Shown: in pieces, positions 45,391 to 49,802 of the stretch
Layout: each line of letters begins with the position of its first letter
Numbering within the stretch: position 1 is the first letter of the stretch
Assembly (NCBI GenBank): GCA_021817945.1
Contig: JAKAFL010000029.1
Location: 1 to 49,802 of the forward strand
Reading direction: 5' to 3'
Length of the DNA: 49,802 nucleotides
From: a bacterium
GTDB lineage: Bacteria; Verrucomicrobiota; Verrucomicrobiia; Limisphaerales; UBA11358
The notes under the pieces: generated by a model
What the model saw: only the letters and a program-made list of their open reading frames with translations
Database searches by the model: none
Told to the model about the DNA's origin: nothing
Position numbers and translations under genes: made by a program

Positions 45391-46320
45391 ATGGAGAATG
45401 TCGTTATCATTGGATCCGGTTGTGCGGGATGGACTGCCGCGCTCTATACCGCCCGCGCCCAACTGTCGCCCCTGGTCATCGCCGGTGTCCAACCCGGCGG
45501 GCTTCTCACCACCACCAGCATCGTGGAGAATTTTCCCGGTTTTCCCGAGGGCGTGGATGGCTACGAATTGATGGTCCGCATGCAGAAACAGGCCGAGAGG
45601 TTTGGCGCCCGCATCAGCCATGGCACGGTCGAGTCTGTGGATTTCTCCAGGAAACCATTCAGCTTGGTGGTGGATGGGGAATCCGTGCAGGCCCGGACTG
45701 TGATTTTGGCCACGGGAGCGAGCCACAAGCACTTGGGTGTTCCGGGGGAGGATTTATTGGAAAAAAAAGGCGTGACTTATTGTGCCACGTGTGACGGCGC
45801 CCTGCCGGTTTTTCGTCAAAAACCGCTGGTGGTGGTGGGCGGCGGCGATTCAGCCTGTGAAGAAGCCCTGTATCTGACCCGGTTTGCATCGGTTGTGCAT
45901 TTGGTCCATCGCAGGGAGAGCCTGCGCGCATCCCGCATCATGGCAGAGAGAGTGCTGGCGCATCCCAAAATCAAGCCGATTTGGAACACGGAAGTGACCG
46001 GCATTCTGGATGTGGCCCAGGGCAAGGTCACCGGGGTGCAGCTCAGTAACGTGAAAAATGGCGGACAATCCTTTCTGGAATGCGCAGGTGTGTTCATTGC
46101 CATTGGGCACGGTCCCAACACCGGCATTTTCAAGGGGCAGATCGAAATGGATGAACAAGGTTTTGTGACGCCTCACCAAGGGTCCATGACCAGTGTTCCA
46201 GGAGTGTTTGTGGCCGGTGATTGTTCGGACCGGGTTTACCGGCAGGCGATAACCGCCGCTGGCGCGGGATGCGCAGCCGCCATAGATGCCGAGCGGTTTC
46301 TGGCTTCCCAACCGCACTAG
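45391..46320 (+). CDS. trxB: Thioredoxin reductase
   Basis: The 309-residue flavoprotein has the FAD-binding IIGSGCAGWTAALYTARA, PGGLLTTTSIVENFPGFPEGVDGYELM, the redox-active CATCDGALP, the NADPH-binding VVVGGGDSACEEALYLTRFA with HRRESLRAS, and GVFVAGDCSDRVYRQAITAAGAGCAAA. It reduces thioredoxin with NADPH. The ATG at 45391 starts the FAD fold; an upstream extension is unsupported. GSGCAG replaces the usual GSGPAG. Confidence 0.95.
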   Translation: MENVVIIGSGCAGWTAALYTARAQLSPLVIAGVQPGGLLTTTSIVENFPGFPEGVDGYELMVRMQKQAERFGARISHGTVESVDFSRKPFSLVVDGESVQARTVILATGASHKHLGVPGEDLLEKKGVTYCATCDGALPVFRQKPLVVVGGGDSACEEALYLTRFASVVHLVHRRESLRASRIMAERVLAHPKIKPIWNTEVTGILDVAQGKVTGVQLSNVKNGGQSFLECAGVFIAIGHGPNTGIFKGQIEMDEQGFVTPHQGSMTSVPGVFVAGDCSDRVYRQAITAAGAGCAAAIDAERFLASQPH

Positions 46321-46361
46321 AAGCACCAGGCCGGGCTTGAGCGTGGATCTGGGGCGGGAAT

Positions 46362-47390
46362 TCAGGTTGCCGCCGGGCGGGGCGGGGAGCAACTTTTGCG
46401 CTCCACCAATTCCGCCACCAGCTTGCGGGCGGGGCTGTTTCCTTCCACCCCGGTGCGGATCAGGTTCATCATCGCTTCCATGGCCACCATTCCCAGCCTG
46501 TGTTTGGGTTGGGAAACCGTGGTGAGAGGCACTTTGTAAAATTCCGCCACCAGGATGTTTCCAAACCCGATGATGGACACATCGGCAGGAATTTTGAATC
46601 CCTGGGCCAGCATGGTTTCCGCTGCGCCAACGGCCACCAAGTCATTCACCGCCTGAATGGCCGTGGGGTGGATTCCCTCATTCAACATTTGCAGGGTGGC
46701 TTTGATGCCGTCCTCAATGGTGGTCCCGGCGGCAAACACCATCCGGTCATCCACTTCAATATCAGCCTCGCGCAACGCCCGGCGGTAACCTTCAAACCGT
46801 TCGTGTGCCCAGGGCGTGGCTGGAGGGCCGGTGAGATAGGCAATTTTGCGGTGTCCCAGTTGAACCAGGTGCCGTGTGGCATTGTGGCTGGCCAGGGTTT
46901 CCTCAATTTCCACGGAGGGAAATTGTCGGCAAAAGGGCGCGGGCGGTCCCAGCAGGATGGTGGGGATTTTTCGTGCTGCAATTTCCTGGTAGATGCGGGA
47001 ATCCGCTTCAAAACGGTAAACGGGCGTGATCAAAAGCCCGTCCACGCGCCGGGCCAGGAATCTTTTCAACGCTTCCTCCTCCCGCTCAGGCTTGTTGAGG
47101 CTATGGGCTATGAGCAGATCGTAACCCAATTCGCGGGCCCGTTCTTCAATGGCAAAAACGATTCGGGCATAAATGGGGTTGGTGGGGGCGGGAATCAACA
47201 GGCCCAGGAGTCGCGTGGTCCTGGTCCGCAAACCCTGCGCGCTGGAATCAGGCACATACCCCATTTGCACCGCCAAAAGTTTGATCCGCCCCTTTGTGGC
47301 GGGGGAAACATCCGGCTCGTCCCGCAAGGCTTTCGACACGGTCATGATCGAAACCCCCGCGCTTTGGGCAATATCCTTGAGTCGTACCAT
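46362..47390 (-). CDS. LacI-family transcriptional regulator
   Basis: The 342-residue protein opens with the LacI helix-turn-helix (MVRLKDIAQSAGVSIMTVSKALRDEPDVSPATKGRIKLLAVQMGYVPDSSAQGL) followed by a type I periplasmic-binding-like effector domain (LLGLLIPAPTNPIYARIVFAIEERARELGYDLLI to GFGNILVAEFYKVPLTTVSQP). The effector is probably a sugar, but no sugar genes are adjacent, so its regulon cannot be named. Confidence 0.92.
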   Translation of the reverse strand: MVRLKDIAQSAGVSIMTVSKALRDEPDVSPATKGRIKLLAVQMGYVPDSSAQGLRTRTTRLLGLLIPAPTNPIYARIVFAIEERARELGYDLLIAHSLNKPEREEEALKRFLARRVDGLLITPVYRFEADSRIYQEIAARKIPTILLGPPAPFCRQFPSVEIEETLASHNATRHLVQLGHRKIAYLTGPPATPWAHERFEGYRRALREADIEVDDRMVFAAGTTIEDGIKATLQMLNEGIHPTAIQAVNDLVAVGAAETMLAQGFKIPADVSIIGFGNILVAEFYKVPLTTVSQPKHRLGMVAMEAMMNLIRTGVEGNSPARKLVAELVERKSCSPPRPAAT

Positions 47391-47414
47391 GGCTTGAAGC
47401 GAATTAAGTTTCTT

Positions 47415-48257
47415 TTAAAGATAGGCGCCCCGCCAGTGCAATTTTTGCCGCATCGCCTCCAGAAACGATCCATCAGGAAGACGCGCCAGATGAACTGCGC
47501 GGCGGCTGCGGGTGATGGTCACCGCATCCCCCGCCTCAAAATGGGCCATCACCTGGCCATCCACACTCAATAGCGTCGAGGGGGAGGCATTGTTTGCGGT
47601 GATGTGGATGTCTGAGGTCAGGGGAATGATCATCGAGCGGTTGGAGAGCGCGTGCGGGCAAATGGGTGTCAAAGTGACCACATCCGCCGTGGGCAGGACT
47701 ATGGGTCCGCCCGCTGCCAGTGAATACGCAGTGGATCCAGTGGGTGAACTGACAATTAGGCCATCCCCCCTGTAGCGGGTGACAATCTCACCATCCACTC
47801 TGACATCCAGGGCAATCAACCTGGAAACAGCGCCCCTGCTCACCACCACATCGTTCAGGGAGATGCAGCGCAGAGGCCTGCCCTGAAGGGTGCCTGCGAC
47901 CTCGAGCAGCGCGCGTTTTTCGTAGAGCAATTGGCCCGACCATACTTGTTTCAGGGCGTGGGCCAGTTTTTCCGAGGGTACTGCGGTGAGGAAACCCAAG
48001 CCGCCGATGTTCACGCCCAGCAGGGGGGTGCCCAGGCCTGCCGTCTCCCGGGCGGCCCGCAACATGGTGCCATCCCCGCCAAAAACCAGCAAAAGATCGC
48101 ACTCCCGGGCCAGTCGTGGCGCGTCGTCCAGGCAGAGTGCCTCGCGGCCCGCGCGGCGGATCAGCGACGAGGCCCGCCGGATCAAGGCCCCGCATGCAGC
48201 CTTGTCGCGATTGCCTATCAGGCCTATCCGCTGGATGGATTCAGGACTCTTTTTCAA
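47415..48257 (-). CDS. nadK: NAD kinase
   Basis: The 280-residue protein carries the GGDGT motif (LLLVFGGDGTMLRAARE), LLGVNIGGLGFLTAV, SLNDVVVSRGAVSRLIALDV, the RGDGLIVSSPTGSTAYSLAAGGPIV catalytic block and SPSTLLSVDGQ. It phosphorylates NAD to NADP. The start is probably the TTG at 48255-48257, with a GGTGA ribosome binding site a few bases before it; it overlaps the tlyA end by 17 bases. Confidence 0.94.
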   Translation of the reverse strand: MKKSPESIQRIGLIGNRDKAACGALIRRASSLIRRAGREALCLDDAPRLARECDLLLVFGGDGTMLRAARETAGLGTPLLGVNIGGLGFLTAVPSEKLAHALKQVWSGQLLYEKRALLEVAGTLQGRPLRCISLNDVVVSRGAVSRLIALDVRVDGEIVTRYRGDGLIVSSPTGSTAYSLAAGGPIVLPTADVVTLTPICPHALSNRSMIIPLTSDIHITANNASPSTLLSVDGQVMAHFEAGDAVTITRSRRAVHLARLPDGSFLEAMRQKLHWRGAYL

Positions 48258-48975
48258 TCGTCACCAAAAATTCTTTGTTGCCGGCCGGGCCGAGCAGGGG
48301 TGATTCAATCACATCCCGCCAGCAAACACCAGCCTGTGACCCAACAAACTGTTTTAGTTCCTGCACCACCCTTTGGTGTATGGCTGAATCCGTGATGACT
48401 CCCCGTCCCCGGTCGGCCTCTGCTTTGCCCGCCTCGAATTGGGGTTTTATCAGGGCCACCAGCCGGGCCTTTTGCGTGAGGATGGAGATGGCTGTAGGCA
48501 GGATCATCTTGAGGCTGATGAAAGAGCAATCAATCACGGCAAAGTCCGGGGTGCGGGGGAAAAGCGAAGGTGTGAGATGCCGTGCGTTGACCCGTTCCAT
48601 CACCACCACCCGTGGGTCCTGGCGCAGTTTCCAGGCCAGTTGACCATGGCCCACGTCCACCGCATAAACCATCGCGGCGCCGTGCTGGAGGAGACAGTCC
48701 GTGAACCCACCGGTGGAAGCCCCCAAATCCACCGCAATGCAGCCCGTGGCATCCAGGCCAAATGAATGCAGGGCATGCTCCAATTTGTGGCCGCCCCGGC
48801 TGACATATTTTTCCCCACCATCCAATTGAACCTGGTCTTCTGGTTTGACCCAGTCGCTGGCTTTGCGGGCGATTTGGGAATTAATGCGCACCTGGCCCGC
48901 CAATACAAGCCGTTTGGCGCGCTCACGGCTCTCGCACAAACCGCGTTCCACCATGATCTGATCGAGGCGTTTCAT
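48241..48975 (-). CDS. tlyA: TlyA-family rRNA 2'-O-methyltransferase
   Basis: The 244-residue protein has an N-terminal S4 domain (MKRLDQIMVERGLCESRERAKRLVLAGQVRIN) and an FtsJ-like methyltransferase with AVDLGASTGGFTDCLLQHGAAMVYAVDVGHGQLAWKLRQDPRVVVMERVNARHL. TlyA methylates ribose 2'-hydroxyls in 16S and/or 23S rRNA, as studied in mycobacteria. It overlaps nadK, a pairing that suggests one transcript. Confidence 0.92.
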   Translation of the reverse strand: MKRLDQIMVERGLCESRERAKRLVLAGQVRINSQIARKASDWVKPEDQVQLDGGEKYVSRGGHKLEHALHSFGLDATGCIAVDLGASTGGFTDCLLQHGAAMVYAVDVGHGQLAWKLRQDPRVVVMERVNARHLTPSLFPRTPDFAVIDCSFISLKMILPTAISILTQKARLVALIKPQFEAGKAEADRGRGVITDSAIHQRVVQELKQFVGSQAGVCWRDVIESPLLGPAGNKEFLVTIEKES

Positions 48976-49107
48976 TTAGGAACGGGCCATGGCCGGGTTT
49001 GATGAGAAAGGTTGTGATGTTCGCCCCGCCGCAGGCCATTTCCCCGAGGGAGGCAGATTGAAAGGCATTCTCCACAAATTGACCGGTTTGTCCAGTTCCC
49101 ATGCTCC

Positions 49108-49372
49108 TTTGAGCCTGTCTTAAAATGGGGGAGGGTGCTGCGACTGGGGATTTTGGTCTTGGGCGAGGCGGAGCTGTCGGCGCATCCCCGTGGCGGGCTG
49201 TAACGGTGGCGACAACAAAGCCCAAGGGCAAAAGCGCCGTCGCCCGGCTTGTCCCGCCATAGCCCAAAGGGCGACGGCGGAAGGTTTTCGCGCCCAAGCC
49301 GGTCTGGCGTTGTTGCTGCCCGGTCGCAGACCCACGTGGGGTATGCTCCCTCGTCTCGCCCATCCATACCGG
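49108..49372 (-). repeat. Repeat R2, copy 2 (inverted)
   Basis: The minus strand repeats 32404-32660 with few changes, from the CCCACGTGGG palindrome to the GAGCCTGTCTTAAAA end. A further short piece (49370-49420, with CAAAACAGCATCCTTCCGAA and TTTTAAGGCAGG) matches the variant R2 end at 18374-18415. Confidence 0.65.
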
Positions 49373-49511
49373 CTTGGGCACAAAACAGCATCCTTCCGAA
49401 TTTTAAGGCAGGATTTGAGGCTGGCCTCGGGGCGCATCTCGGTTTTTGAGCAAGTCTCCCCCTGGCGTTTCAAATTATAAAAACCTCCGCAAACCCAGTG
49501 TTGTTTTTCCC

Positions 49512-49802
49512 CCTCTCCATAATCCTCTCCCCGCGCTCCGCTGGCGGGGCGAGGAAACCAGAGGCGCCGGGTTGGTGGATGCGCCTGAAATGGCCCATTC
49601 CTTCGAGGCTCGAAATGGTTTAAAAACTCTATTGAACCCACCGTCTCTTTCTCCCTCTCCATCAATCCTGATTGATGGGGAGGGTTGGGGAGGGGTGGGA
49701 CTGAGTTTTCAGGAAGTGAGATGGTTCGTTGATCGCACTGGATGTTTGCGAGTTCCCCTCTCCATAATCCTCTCCCCGCGCTTCGCTGGCGGGGCGAGGA
49801 AA
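49512..49802. repeat. Interspersed palindromic repeats with CTCCCCGC/GCGGGGCGAGG stems
   Basis: A block of about 45 bp (CCTCTCCATAATCCTCTCCC continuing to GGCGGGGCGAGGAAA) occurs at 49512-49557 and again at 49757-49802, running off the window. Its core CCTCTCCCCGC...GCGGGGCGAGG is an imperfect palindrome. Between them CCCTCTCCATCAATC pairs with GATTGATGGGGAGGG (49654-49684). REP-like intergenic elements; no gene is evident from 49000 to the end. Confidence 0.6.

Overview
The window is a bacterial chromosome segment of moderately high GC. Its gene content fits the Verrucomicrobiota/PVC group, though no rRNA is present to prove it. The pointers are decayed GxxExxY-type repeat units, a 33-residue AURKAIP1/COX24-type basic protein, an HpnA-like epimerase, a CusF-SCO copper cluster, an RRM-type RNA-binding protein and many genes without a clear Shine-Dalgarno. 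I found no tRNA, rRNA or CRISPR array.

Layout. 1-3.4 kb is a repeat-rich graveyard: two copies of a decayed GxxExxY-type unit, a MITE-like element, a HicBA toxin-antitoxin pair and the C-terminal scrap of a tyrosine recombinase. 3.4-18.2 kb is mostly housekeeping: hflX, pabB, msrB, a LOG-family gene, an RRM protein, mnmA, a GDSL hydrolase, msrA-yacG-hypothetical-prc, pheS, argA and an L,D-transpeptidase. An intact IS630-type element (18430-19639) is inserted in a repeat.

19.7-31.7 kb is the most interesting region, a urea acquisition locus. A leftward gene encodes a LysR regulator fused in frame to a complete UrtA-like urea-binding domain that has lost its export signal. Divergent from it runs porin-urtA-urtB-urtC-urtD-urtE-ureAB-ureC, with a good sigma-54 (-24/-12) match in the shared intergenic region. 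The fused domain is about 94% identical to the adjacent UrtA by my hand count, and part of the gene is almost identical at the DNA level, which suggests gene conversion. My inference is that the chimera is a cytoplasmic urea (or short amide) sensor for the porin, Urt transporter and urease genes. Urease accessory genes are not in the window; IS debris begins just after ureC.

31.8-32.7 kb is transposon and repeat debris. 32.8-36.3 kb is a probable copper-handling cluster (small CPIC protein, Cys-rich beta-barrel protein, SCO protein, CusF-SCO fusion). 36.4-49.0 kb holds proA, an ATP-grasp-like gene, feoAB, mtnA, a TPR protein, hpnA, a tiny bS22-like gene, a DUF2203 gene, trxB, a LacI-type regulator, nadK and tlyA. 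49.1-49.8 kb is again repeats, including an inverted copy of the element at 32.4 kb.
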